Below are positions 40,666 through 48,880 of a stretch of 64,000 nt of DNA, piece after piece (position 1 is the stretch's first letter; each line of letters opens with the position of its first letter). The notes beneath the pieces were generated by a model that was not told where the DNA came from, made no database searches, and worked only from the letters and a program-made list of their open reading frames with translations. The DNA is from Pseudoneobacillus sp052180215. Lineage in GTDB: Bacteria; Bacillota; Bacilli; Bacillales; Cytobacillaceae. The DNA is taken from positions 2,700,001-2,764,000 of the forward strand of contig NZ_CP197471.1 of assembly GCF_052180215.1 (NCBI RefSeq), in the 5' to 3' direction. Made by a program: the position numbers and the translations under genes.

Positions 40666-41669
40666 ATGTTATATTTCTCCGCTTTGTACCCAGCTAAATT
40701 AATCGGATTTGTAAACCATTCTACAGTCTCGATAAGTCCCCGTTTTAACCCATCTCGACCACCAAATGAAGGTTCCCAGCCTAACAATTTTTTGGCCTTT
40801 TGATTATCAGCCCATAAACGCTCTACCTCACTTTTTTCAGGTCGAAGACGAATATCATCTGTTTGTATTTCAATATCAATACTCATTACTTCTGAAATTA
40901 GTTCAACTGTTTCACCAATTGATATTTCATAGTTACTTCCTATATTAATTACCTCACCAACTGATTTATCTGATTCAGCAACTGAGATAAATCCCTCTAC
41001 TGTATCTTTTACATAATTAAAATCTCGAGTTGGATGTAATGATCCCAGTTTAATTTTTCTTTGACCACCAGCAATTTGTGAAATAATTGTTGGAATGACT
41101 GCTCTAGCAGATTGTCTTGGGCCATATGTGTTAAAAGGTCTAATAATACTTACAGGTGTATCAAAAGAATCATAAAAAGACATGGCGATTTGGTCAGCAC
41201 CAATTTTAGAAGCAGAATAAGGTGATTGACCTTGTAAAGGGTGCTCTTCCGTAATTGGAACAAATCGAGCTGTACCGTAAACTTCACTTGTCGAAGTGTG
41301 TACTACTTTTTGAATACCTAATTCCCTAGCTGCTTGGACAATGTTAAGTGTTCCTTTAATATTCGTATCAACATATGTTTCAGGAGAATGATAAGAATAT
41401 GGGATGGCAATTAATGCAGCTAAATGAAGAACGATATCACAATCCTGCATAGCTATTTTGACTCCATAAGGATCTCTAATATCACCCGCAAAAACTTCTA
41501 GGTTATCCTTGATTTCTTTAGGAGAATGATCCAACCATCCCCATGAATTAAAAGAGTTATACATTACAAAAGCTCGAACGTCATATCCTCTTCTTATTAA
41601 TTCTTCTGTTAAATGTGAGCCGATAAAACCATCAGCCCCTGTAATAAGTATTTTTTTCTTAGATCTCAT
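40662..41669 (-). CDS. legB: NDP-GlcNAc 4,6-dehydratase (LegB)
   Basis: A 335-residue short-chain dehydrogenase. The NAD loop is ILITGADGFIGSHLTEELI, and the catalytic SxS...YxxxK region is HTSTSEVYG then PYSASKIGADQ. The sequence FNTYGPRQSARAVIPTII is typical of LegB. It makes the 4-keto-6-deoxy sugar that starts the legionaminate pathway. It is the first gene of the operon, with GGGGGAA ahead of the ATG. A terminator just upstream ends the kds transcript. Confidence 0.9.
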   Translation of the reverse strand: MRSKKKILITGADGFIGSHLTEELIRRGYDVRAFVMYNSFNSWGWLDHSPKEIKDNLEVFAGDIRDPYGVKIAMQDCDIVLHLAALIAIPYSYHSPETYVDTNIKGTLNIVQAARELGIQKVVHTSTSEVYGTARFVPITEEHPLQGQSPYSASKIGADQIAMSFYDSFDTPVSIIRPFNTYGPRQSARAVIPTIISQIAGGQRKIKLGSLHPTRDFNYVKDTVEGFISVAESDKSVGEVINIGSNYEISIGETVELISEVMSIDIEIQTDDIRLRPEKSEVERLWADNQKAKKLLGWEPSFGGRDGLKRGLIETVEWFTNPINLAGYKAEKYNI

Positions 41670-41782
41670 TAATAAGTTCCCCCGTATTTTTCCAATTCAT
41701 AATTAATTTGTAGTTAGAATAATGGATTCGATGTTAAACCTACAAAAGGTAAAGCCCATGATCCATTTTCATTAATGAACAT

Positions 41783-41813
41783 AAAAAAAACACCTACAAT
41801 AAGGAAGGTGTTT
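41783..41813 (-). terminator. Terminator ending the kds/DUF115 transcript
   Basis: The stem AAACACCT / AGGTGTTT, read leftward, is followed by TTTTTATG. It lies 75 bp beyond the stop of the DUF115-like gene at 41888 and about 115 bp ahead of legB. Confidence 0.85.
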
Positions 41814-41887
41814 AACTTGAATTATTATAATTTTTTAGTTTAAATAACTCTTTAAATATCGATTAATAATATAATTGCAAGATTTGT

Positions 41888-42808
41888 TTAGGAAAAATTG
41901 ATTGATTTTCTTTGTTGGCCTTCATTTTCAAATTCAATACTATTTAGAGTTTTTACTTCACGTATTAATTCACCATTATCATCGAATAAATCATCAAAAT
42001 TTACCCGTTGAAAGACCTCGAGTTTCCCCCCCCTGGTAGCATTAAAAATTTTCACTCCTCTTTTATCGCAATAATCCTTTGCAGACAAATATGCTTCTGT
42101 CATAGCATATACATTTACTGCGGCTTCTTTACTATGTTCAACAGATTTGTAGTAATTTTCATCAAAGTGATCTCTACCAATTAACTCTTTATTGTAATTT
42201 ATACTACCGTCTTTTTGCTTACTAATTCCAAAATTATGATCAACACCTAACAGATATATATTTTTAAACCCCATATAAGCTGCAAGCTGAATATTTGCAA
42301 ACGTCACGGTTCCATGTTGGAAGATTTTTTTTGATACATCATCACTAAATTTTGGTAAACCATTATTCTCCACTTCATAATAGGATCTTAAAAAAATACA
42401 ATCCTTACCTAATTGTTTTTTCAAGGAATTATAGCTTGTATTTGAAACTACTACGAACATCTTCTTCTTTTCCATTTTATATACTTCATCAAAAAATGTA
42501 CTGGCCATTAATGAATCGGTAAAAGTATAATAATAAGGCATCCAATCCGTTTTATCTAAAAGTAAATTAATTCTATTACATGAGAAATTCGCCTGATTTT
42601 TGAGCATATTTAAATCTTCAACCGTCAAGCTAGGTCCGTTTCCAATAATAAAGCAGCTTTCACCCTGATGACTGCCTTTAAGCTTTTTTACTTTTCTGGA
42701 CAATAATCTTATCCTCATATTTATATAGAATGGTTTTAACTTTAATCTATATTTCCAGATAAAAAAACTTAGCAAATTATTAGTAGATTTTTTTATTAAG
42801 TAAATCAT
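41888..42808 (-). CDS. DUF115/GT42-like candidate glycosyltransferase (copy 1)
   Basis: A protein of about 306 residues with the motif CFIIGNGPSLTVEDLNML near residues 51-68, then NRINLLLDKTDWMPYYYTFTD and, later, GTVTFANIQLAAYMGFKNIYLLGVDHNFG. The C-terminus has IFNATRGGKLEVF. The arrangement resembles the MptE-like DUF115 family and CMP-sialic-acid transferases of family GT42. Two paralogues lie in the same kds region. With CMP-Kdo and CMP-legionaminate made by neighbouring genes, transfer of one of these sugars is a reasonable inference. The ATG at 42808 has GGAGG upstream. It overlaps copy 2 by 29 bp. Confidence 0.75.
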   Translation of the reverse strand: MIYLIKKSTNNLLSFFIWKYRLKLKPFYINMRIRLLSRKVKKLKGSHQGESCFIIGNGPSLTVEDLNMLKNQANFSCNRINLLLDKTDWMPYYYTFTDSLMASTFFDEVYKMEKKKMFVVVSNTSYNSLKKQLGKDCIFLRSYYEVENNGLPKFSDDVSKKIFQHGTVTFANIQLAAYMGFKNIYLLGVDHNFGISKQKDGSINYNKELIGRDHFDENYYKSVEHSKEAAVNVYAMTEAYLSAKDYCDKRGVKIFNATRGGKLEVFQRVNFDDLFDDNGELIREVKTLNSIEFENEGQQRKSINFS

Positions 42809-43625
42809 TTTTACCTCCAAACAATTCATCAAAATTCCTTAATTCAAATACATCCAAGTAGGTAACCCGTGTTGCGTTATATATCTTCCGTCCTGAATTT
42901 TCATATACTAATTTTGCTTTTTCCATTCCGTTGTACATTTCTTCAGGGGCCTGACCTGGTTTCTTTTCATCTGACCGAATGTAATTCTCACTAAAGTAAA
43001 TGGGTGAATCATCTGTTTTTTTAAGAAATGATAAATCTTTTGTTCTGGAGATTGCCCCTTTGAAATTATAATCATGTCCAAGTAAATAGACTTCTGAAAA
43101 ACCCATATAATGAGCGATTTGAAGTAAATGATAGGATACGGTTCCGGACGAATATAAAGATTCCATTATAGTCGTTGAAAAAGTACCGCGTTTGTTTTCA
43201 GATAGATTATTATTAAAGTAGATATCTGCATGAAATAAATGTTTATAGCATTTTAAAGTGAAATTCATTTTTGCTTCAACTAAATTTATATCTTTTACAT
43301 TTTCCTCTAATACGATTGGATCCACTACCATATAAAAGGTTGGTCTCCAATTAGTCTTATTAAAAATTTTATAGATTTTATTAGAAGCAAATGTATATTC
43401 ACCTTTCAATCTTTCTAAATCTTCAGGTTTCAAACTCGGTCCATTTCCGATAATAAAACATCGTTCTCCCTTATATTTGTCCTTTAATGCTAGTATTTTA
43501 GAGTTGTTTTTTGTTAAGGGAATATTCCATTTCGAGAATAGATTAACTATAATATATAAAATGAAAACAAGAGTATTATAGACTTTCTTAACACTCTTTT
43601 TCAGAAACGGTATTTTTTTTATCAT
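42780..43625 (-). CDS. DUF115/GT42-like candidate glycosyltransferase (copy 2)
   Basis: A protein of about 281 residues, paralogous to the genes at 41888 and 48056. Motifs: CFIIGNGPSLKPEDLERL, NKIYKIFNKTNWRPTFYMVVD, then SGTVSYHLLQIAHYMGFSEVYLLGHDYNF. The end carries KIYNATRVTYLDVFELRNFDELF. A short hydrophobic N-terminal segment (about residues 15-28) may bring it to the membrane. The ATG at 43625 has AGGAG upstream and lies 16 bp after kdsC. Substrate unknown. Confidence 0.75.
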   Translation of the reverse strand: MIKKIPFLKKSVKKVYNTLVFILYIIVNLFSKWNIPLTKNNSKILALKDKYKGERCFIIGNGPSLKPEDLERLKGEYTFASNKIYKIFNKTNWRPTFYMVVDPIVLEENVKDINLVEAKMNFTLKCYKHLFHADIYFNNNLSENKRGTFSTTIMESLYSSGTVSYHLLQIAHYMGFSEVYLLGHDYNFKGAISRTKDLSFLKKTDDSPIYFSENYIRSDEKKPGQAPEEMYNGMEKAKLVYENSGRKIYNATRVTYLDVFELRNFDELFGGKNDLLNKKIY

Positions 43626-43641
43626 GTTTATTCTCCTAATA

Positions 43642-44160
43642 CTAAACAACTTGCATTTCCGTCTTTTCACTATTAGATTGTTTTAATACGATCAAATCAA
43701 TCAATTCTCTAACAGCTCCATTCCCACCGTTAGCTTTACATACATAATCCACTACTTCTATAACTTCATCTACTGAATCTGCTGGACAAGCGTTAATATA
43801 GCAAACCTTCATACAATCAATATCGTTAACATCATCACCAATATACGCAACATTTTCATATGTTAATTGGTACTTATGAAGAATACCGTCCAATACCTTA
43901 AGCTTATCGTCTACTCCTTGATGAACTTCTTCTATTTTTAGCTCAGCAGCACGTTTAGTTAGGATCTCTGACTTTCTGCCAGTTATGATAACCGGTATGA
44001 TATGATACTTTTTCATATTGATTAAACGGTAACCATCTTTTACATTAAACGCTTTAAATACTTCACCATTATCACCGACATAAATTTTCCCATCAGTTAA
44101 GGTACCATCTACATCCATAACGAGCATTTTTATTTTTGATAAATCTTTATCGTTCATCAT
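43642..44160 (-). CDS. kdsC: Kdo-8-phosphate phosphatase (KdsC)
   Basis: A 172-residue HAD phosphatase of the KdsC type. The nucleophile motif is LVMDVDGTLTDGKIYVGDNG, typical of KdsC with its bound-metal loop, followed by KAFNVKDGYRL, VIITGRKSEI and YIGDDVNDIDCM. It removes phosphate from Kdo-8-phosphate. It overlaps kdsD by 4 bp in the order kdsA-kdsD-kdsC. Confidence 0.9.
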   Translation of the reverse strand: MMNDKDLSKIKMLVMDVDGTLTDGKIYVGDNGEVFKAFNVKDGYRLINMKKYHIIPVIITGRKSEILTKRAAELKIEEVHQGVDDKLKVLDGILHKYQLTYENVAYIGDDVNDIDCMKVCYINACPADSVDEVIEVVDYVCKANGGNGAVRELIDLIVLKQSNSEKTEMQVV

Positions 44161-45167
44161 ACGAATATACCTACCCCAAGAATATCGTTAACTCTAACTG
44201 TCCCAATAAGGTTATGTTCTTTAATAATTGGCAGGGCAGAAATATTGTTTTCCTTCATCATCTTTAGTGCATCTACTGCAAGTAATTCTGATTCAATATA
44301 CAATGGTGTTCTGACCATTACATCATCAATCGACAAACCATACACATTCACTTCTCGTGATAACGTTCTTCTTAAATCACCGTCGGTAAATACTCCGATT
44401 AATTCATCTTGTTCATTCACAATATTAATAATCCCTAACGCTTTCGTACTCATCTCAATAATAGCGTCTTTTAACGTAGTCCCTACCATTACTACCGCGT
44501 TTCTATCTCCGGAATGCATAATATCATTCACTTTTATTAGTAGTTTTTTCCCTAGGGAACCGGCTGGATGAAACAAGGCGTAATTACTTTCAAGAAAGCC
44601 ATACGATTTCGATAAACATACAGCTAATGCATCTCCCCAAACCATGGCAACCGTTGTACTTGATGTAGGTGCCAGATTCATCGCACAAGCTTCCTTAAAT
44701 AATGGAAAGACAAAGGAGTAATCACTATATTTGATAAGGGATGAATTTGGATTTCCAGAGATACCAATTAATGTAGCTCCAATTATTTTGATATTTGGTA
44801 GAATTCTAGTAATCTCTTCACTCTCCCCGCTATAGCTAATCGCGATGATAATATCGTTAGCTGAAATCATCCCCAAGTCTCCATGTAGAGCTTCTGCCGG
44901 ATGAAGGAAAAAGGACGATGTCCCAAGACTAGACATCGTTGCGGCAATTTTTCTTGAAACATGCCCTGATTTCCCCATTCCCGTTACAATCACTTTACCC
45001 TTGCAACTTGAAATCAGCTCTACAATTTTGACAAAGTTTTCATCTAGAGCTTCTTTTACAAGGTTAAGTGCTTTTCCTTCCATCTCAAAAACATTTTTTG
45101 CTTCTGAAAGAATATCTATTTGAGTTACCTTTTTAACTTCAGAAAGAATGGCTGTATTGTTCAACAT
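44157..45167 (-). CDS. kdsD: Arabinose-5-phosphate isomerase (KdsD/KpsF)
   Basis: A 336-residue sugar isomerase with an N-terminal SIS domain (GKVIVTGMGKSGHVSRKIAATMSS, LHPAEALHGDLGM, AISYSGESEEI) and two C-terminal CBS domains (DAIIEMSTKALGIINIV and DALKMMKENNISALPII). It converts ribulose-5-phosphate to arabinose-5-phosphate, the substrate of KdsA. It overlaps kdsA by about 29 bp. The start ATG at 45167 has GGCGGTG upstream. Confidence 0.92.
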   Translation of the reverse strand: MLNNTAILSEVKKVTQIDILSEAKNVFEMEGKALNLVKEALDENFVKIVELISSCKGKVIVTGMGKSGHVSRKIAATMSSLGTSSFFLHPAEALHGDLGMISANDIIIAISYSGESEEITRILPNIKIIGATLIGISGNPNSSLIKYSDYSFVFPLFKEACAMNLAPTSSTTVAMVWGDALAVCLSKSYGFLESNYALFHPAGSLGKKLLIKVNDIMHSGDRNAVVMVGTTLKDAIIEMSTKALGIINIVNEQDELIGVFTDGDLRRTLSREVNVYGLSIDDVMVRTPLYIESELLAVDALKMMKENNISALPIIKEHNLIGTVRVNDILGVGIFV

Positions 45168-45978
45168 CACGCACCGCCTTATAGGTTTTCATTAGCTTTT
45201 TAAGCATTACTTCGATTTCATCCAGTTTAACCATATTCGGGCCATCAGACTTAGCATTGTCTGGATCTTCATGGACTTCCATAAATAATAAGTCCGCACC
45301 GACTGCAATTGCTGCTTTAGCTAGATGTTCCACATATTCTCGATTACCACCGGTTGTCGTATTATTTCCTCCTGGCTTTTGAACACTGTGTGTGGCATCA
45401 AAAACGACAGGGTATCCGAACTTATTCATTTCAATGATGTTGGTCATATCAACCACTAAGTTGTTATAGCCGAATGTGTTGCCTCTTTCGCATAAAAGAA
45501 TGTTGTCGTTACCTGATTCTTCAATCTTTGTTATGACATTTTTCATATCTTTCGCAGATAAAAACTGCGCCTTCTTGACGTTAACTGGCAGTCCGGTTTC
45601 AGCTGATGCTACCAATAAATCAGTTTGTCTGCATAAGAAAGCTGGAATTTGAAGCATATCGACAACCTCAGCAACTATTTTCGCTTGATACGGTTCATGA
45701 ATATCGGTTACGACAGGTAAACCTAACTCATCTTTCACTTTTTTTAGAATACGTAACCCTTCTTCCATTCCAGGCCCTCTAAAAGATGAAATAGAAGTTC
45801 GATTAGCTTTATCAAAGGAAGCTTTGAATATATAAGGAATACCAAGTCGATCTGTAATGTTCTTCATCTTTGAAGCAATATCTAATACTTGCATTTCTGA
45901 TTCGATGACACATGGACCTGCGATCAGAGTGAAAATGGAGTTATCTACTATAATATTACCGACCTTCATTGTTTTCAT
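45139..45978 (-). CDS. kdsA: Kdo-8-phosphate synthase (KdsA)
   Basis: A 279-residue enzyme that condenses arabinose-5-phosphate with phosphoenolpyruvate. Motifs typical of the family: LIAGPCVIESE, YIFKASFDKANRTS, FRGPGMEEGL, TDIHEPYQAK, LCRQTDLL, FDATHSVQKPGG and FMEVHEDPDNAKSDGPNM. The Cys in LIAGPC is also present in the metal-independent type. AAGGAG precedes the ATG. Kdo enzymes are rare in Gram-positive bacteria. Confidence 0.93.
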   Translation of the reverse strand: MKTMKVGNIIVDNSIFTLIAGPCVIESEMQVLDIASKMKNITDRLGIPYIFKASFDKANRTSISSFRGPGMEEGLRILKKVKDELGLPVVTDIHEPYQAKIVAEVVDMLQIPAFLCRQTDLLVASAETGLPVNVKKAQFLSAKDMKNVITKIEESGNDNILLCERGNTFGYNNLVVDMTNIIEMNKFGYPVVFDATHSVQKPGGNNTTTGGNREYVEHLAKAAIAVGADLLFMEVHEDPDNAKSDGPNMVKLDEIEVMLKKLMKTYKAVRDVEQYSHSF

Positions 45979-46023
45979 ATTGTGCTATCTCCTTTAATTT
46001 AAGTTTAAGGCATAAAAAAAACA

Positions 46024-47301
46024 CTAGTGGCTCGCTGCCCTAATGTAAATTTCTTCATTTTCAAGTTGTAATATTAATTGTTTAACATATTTTATGGCAG
46101 GTATACAAAAACATTCTTGACTATCTTCAAACTCTTCTTTATGTAAAATAACAGCCCAAATAACAATTAATGTGTAGATGAAAAATAGTTTTTCAACAAG
46201 ATCATAATTGCATCTCTCATGTTCAAGAAAATTTTGTTTAATTTCATTAAATGGTTGTTTTGTTTTCGCCAAAAAACCTGCTAAATCTACCCATCTTGGG
46301 CCGACCCTAATACCTCCCCAATCAATAACCTTTAATTCACCTAATTGAGAATTAATTAGCATGTTATCCACAAAAAAATCCCCATGTAATAATGTAAAAT
46401 GTGTTTCAGGATTTATATTTTCGTAGTACCTATTTTCAAGAATATTATGGTAAAGAAAATTGATTATGTCTAATGACTTTATAGAATAATTATTTTTTCT
46501 AAAATATTGATTGATCGTAGTAAATATCTCCTTATTAACATCGATATCATTTACAAAATAAAAAGCATTTAATAGTTCATATAGATTTAATTGTTCATTG
46601 TTTAATATTATTTTCTGCTTTCTAATTTCATTATTACAAAGTGTTAATATATGATCACCATGTTTTACAGAAGTTATGATGCTATTCATTTCATAAACTT
46701 TCTCGAAAAAGTTAGATTCAAATATTTTAGGATTTTCACCCTCAATTTTTTCCATTGTAATGAAACATAAATCTTTAATCTTGAGTATATTTACAATTTT
46801 GGGAGTAATACTTTCAAAAATAATATTCTTCTCCTGAAAATCTTTAATAAAACATTCTCCATAGGATTGCTTAATAGTCAAGATCTTAGTTAACAGCTTT
46901 CTATCTTTTAATGTATGCTCTATTAATCCAAAGTTTTGGTGTCCACCTTTAAAAATATAGTTACTTGAAATAAAAAAACCTGGAATGGTATTTTCTAACT
47001 CATTTATTATTTCTTCTAAATTTATATTATATTTAACTTTCATCCCTTTTCTTAATGTATCTACTGCTTTATCATGATTTTTGTTTTTCCAATAAGCCCT
47101 GGCAAGCTTCTGATAATTATAAAAATCCTCTGGAAACATTTTAATAATTTCTTCACCTAGTTTAATTGCTTTAAATAAGTAATTTCTATCATAATAGTAT
47201 TTTGAAAATTTATTTTGTTTTCTAATTAAAATTGCTTTTTTTATAGTAATAACTAAACCAACTTTAAATATACTCGCTATTACTCTTTTCAATATGTTCA
47301 T
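46024..47301 (-). CDS. TPR-containing APH-like phosphotransferase
   Basis: A 425-residue protein with an N-terminal TPR-like region (about 35-90, AIKLGEEIIKMFPEDFYNYQKLARAYWKN split over two helices) and a kinase-fold C-terminal half. The catalytic loop is LLHGDFFVDNM (His306-Asp308, Asn312) and the metal Asp is Asp328 in KVIDWGG, as in aminoglycoside and choline kinases. It lies between kdsA and kdsB, overlapping kdsB by 4 bp. It may phosphorylate Kdo or another residue of the glycan, by analogy with Kdo kinases of Gram-negative bacteria (inference). Confidence 0.75.
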   Translation of the reverse strand: MNILKRVIASIFKVGLVITIKKAILIRKQNKFSKYYYDRNYLFKAIKLGEEIIKMFPEDFYNYQKLARAYWKNKNHDKAVDTLRKGMKVKYNINLEEIINELENTIPGFFISSNYIFKGGHQNFGLIEHTLKDRKLLTKILTIKQSYGECFIKDFQEKNIIFESITPKIVNILKIKDLCFITMEKIEGENPKIFESNFFEKVYEMNSIITSVKHGDHILTLCNNEIRKQKIILNNEQLNLYELLNAFYFVNDIDVNKEIFTTINQYFRKNNYSIKSLDIINFLYHNILENRYYENINPETHFTLLHGDFFVDNMLINSQLGELKVIDWGGIRVGPRWVDLAGFLAKTKQPFNEIKQNFLEHERCNYDLVEKLFFIYTLIVIWAVILHKEEFEDSQECFCIPAIKYVKQLILQLENEEIYIRAASH

Positions 47302-48038
47302 TTGTATACCTTAACTTTACCTAACATATACTCTTCAACCTTTTCAATATCTTTAGGTGTGTCAACTGATATCGTTTTACAATGTGCGTTGATATAATAA
47401 ATGTCCTTCCTGTTTTCAATAAATCGAAAAGAGTCGTTCTCTTCAATTTTTTCAATAGGTCCTCGTGGTGTTTGATGATAATATTGAAGAGCTTTTTTTG
47501 TAAATGCTCCTACCCCAACAAATTTTTGGTATGTGTAATTCATTCCACCTTTAGGGTATGGAATAGGGCTTCGTGATATGAATAGGCAAATTCCATCTCT
47601 ATTAGTGACGATTTTTAAGTTAGAAGTATCGACCACTTCAACTGGATCGGAAAAATCAGTCATTAGATTTGATACATAGAAATCATCTTTCTTCAAATCT
47701 GTTGGAATACATTTTACGATATCTTTAGCTTCAATAGCAGGCTCGTCACCATTTATCATGACAAAAAGATCTGCATCAATGTGTTTTGATACTTCATATA
47801 AACGTTCCGTTGCTGTTTCATGCTCCTTAGATGTCATGATCACTTTCGCTCCAAAGTCTTCGCATACTGATTTTATTTCTTCACTGTCTGTTGCAATGTA
47901 CACCTCTTCAAAACATTCTACTTCCTTGGAATGGGTGTACACCCACCATACCATCGGTTTACCTAATATTTTCGCTAAAGGTTTATTATAAAATCTAGTT
48001 GAACCGCCTCTTGCAGGTATTACTCCAACTATCCTCAT
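47298..48038 (-). CDS. kdsB: CMP-Kdo synthetase (KdsB)
   Basis: A 246-residue cytidylyltransferase. The start VIPARGGSTRFYNKPLAKILGKPM matches the KdsB form (compare RxPxKPL), with MINGDEPAI for the metal site and CLFISRSPIPYPKGG then the late ISVDTPKDIEKV. The ATG at 48038 is favoured over an in-frame GTG at 48050. It completes the CMP-Kdo pathway with kdsA, kdsD and kdsC in one transcript. Confidence 0.9.
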   Translation of the reverse strand: MRIVGVIPARGGSTRFYNKPLAKILGKPMVWWVYTHSKEVECFEEVYIATDSEEIKSVCEDFGAKVIMTSKEHETATERLYEVSKHIDADLFVMINGDEPAIEAKDIVKCIPTDLKKDDFYVSNLMTDFSDPVEVVDTSNLKIVTNRDGICLFISRSPIPYPKGGMNYTYQKFVGVGAFTKKALQYYHQTPRGPIEKIEENDSFRFIENRKDIYYINAHCKTISVDTPKDIEKVEEYMLGKVKVYK

Positions 48039-48055
48039 ACTTATTACCACACTTT

Positions 48056-48844
48056 CTAAAATAGTATTTTATCAAAATCTACTCTTTCAAAGACTTCTAA
48101 TTTCCCTCCACGAGTCGCATTGTATATTTTAATATTGTGTTCCTCTGCATATTTTTTAGCAGCCGTAAATGCTCTTGTAGAAATCTCAATATTGGGAAGG
48201 TACAAATCATCTTTGTCTTTGTTATAATCCTCACTAAAATAGTCCTTTGCAGTTTCATCAATGACAATTTCGCCATTATCTTTTTGCATTTTATTGAAAT
48301 TATGGTCAACACCTAACAGATAAATCTCTTTAATCCCCATATAAACCGCCATCTGAATAGCAGTATATGCAACGGTATTTCCCCAGTATATTCCCTTGAC
48401 AATATCTTTAGAAAACTTTGGTTCAATAGTACTATCACCAAACTTAAATAAATAATACTTAGCATTATTAAAGTGAATCTTATAATCCCATGGAAAGTTA
48501 ACAGGAAAAAATTTGTTTTCTAATTTTAAATTATTGATTTCTTCTTTACTTTTAAAAATGGTTTTATCATCTTCAGAACAGTAATAAGAAGGTCGCCAAT
48601 CTGTTTTGTCGAACATATAGTAAATTCGATTGAAGGCAAAGGTAATTTCATTATGTAGCTTGTCAAGATCATCAGATGTCAAACTAGGGCCATTGCCAAT
48701 AATAAAACATCTCTTCCCTAAATGTTTATTCTTAAACATTTTTAAATTTATAGCATTTTGTGAAGAAGAGAACTTAATAATTTTGATTTGTTTATTCAAT
48801 CTGTGTAAGGTTGAATTAATTTTATTTTTATATTTTTTAATCAT
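48056..48844 (-). CDS. DUF115/GT42-like candidate glycosyltransferase (copy 3)
   Basis: A 262-residue paralogue of the genes at 41888 and 42780. Motifs: RCFIIGNGPSLTSDDLDKL near residue 45, NRIYYMFDKTDWRPSYYCSED, GNTVAYTAIQMAVYMGIKEI then YLLGVDHNFN, and at the end KIYNATRGGKLEVF followed by ERVDFD. AGGAG precedes the ATG. It is placed directly before kdsB on the same strand, which supports use of CMP-Kdo (inference). Confidence 0.75.
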   Translation of the reverse strand: MIKKYKNKINSTLHRLNKQIKIIKFSSSQNAINLKMFKNKHLGKRCFIIGNGPSLTSDDLDKLHNEITFAFNRIYYMFDKTDWRPSYYCSEDDKTIFKSKEEINNLKLENKFFPVNFPWDYKIHFNNAKYYLFKFGDSTIEPKFSKDIVKGIYWGNTVAYTAIQMAVYMGIKEIYLLGVDHNFNKMQKDNGEIVIDETAKDYFSEDYNKDKDDLYLPNIEISTRAFTAAKKYAEEHNIKIYNATRGGKLEVFERVDFDKILF

Positions 48845-48880
48845 AATAAACTCCTGGTATGTAAATATCAGCCACCCTAT

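Noticed and set aside
41768..41780. Palindrome TTCATTAATGAA near the legB upstream region
   Set aside because: It differs from GTTCTYT in both arms, and it sits beside the terminator of the upstream operon; too weak to list as an operator.
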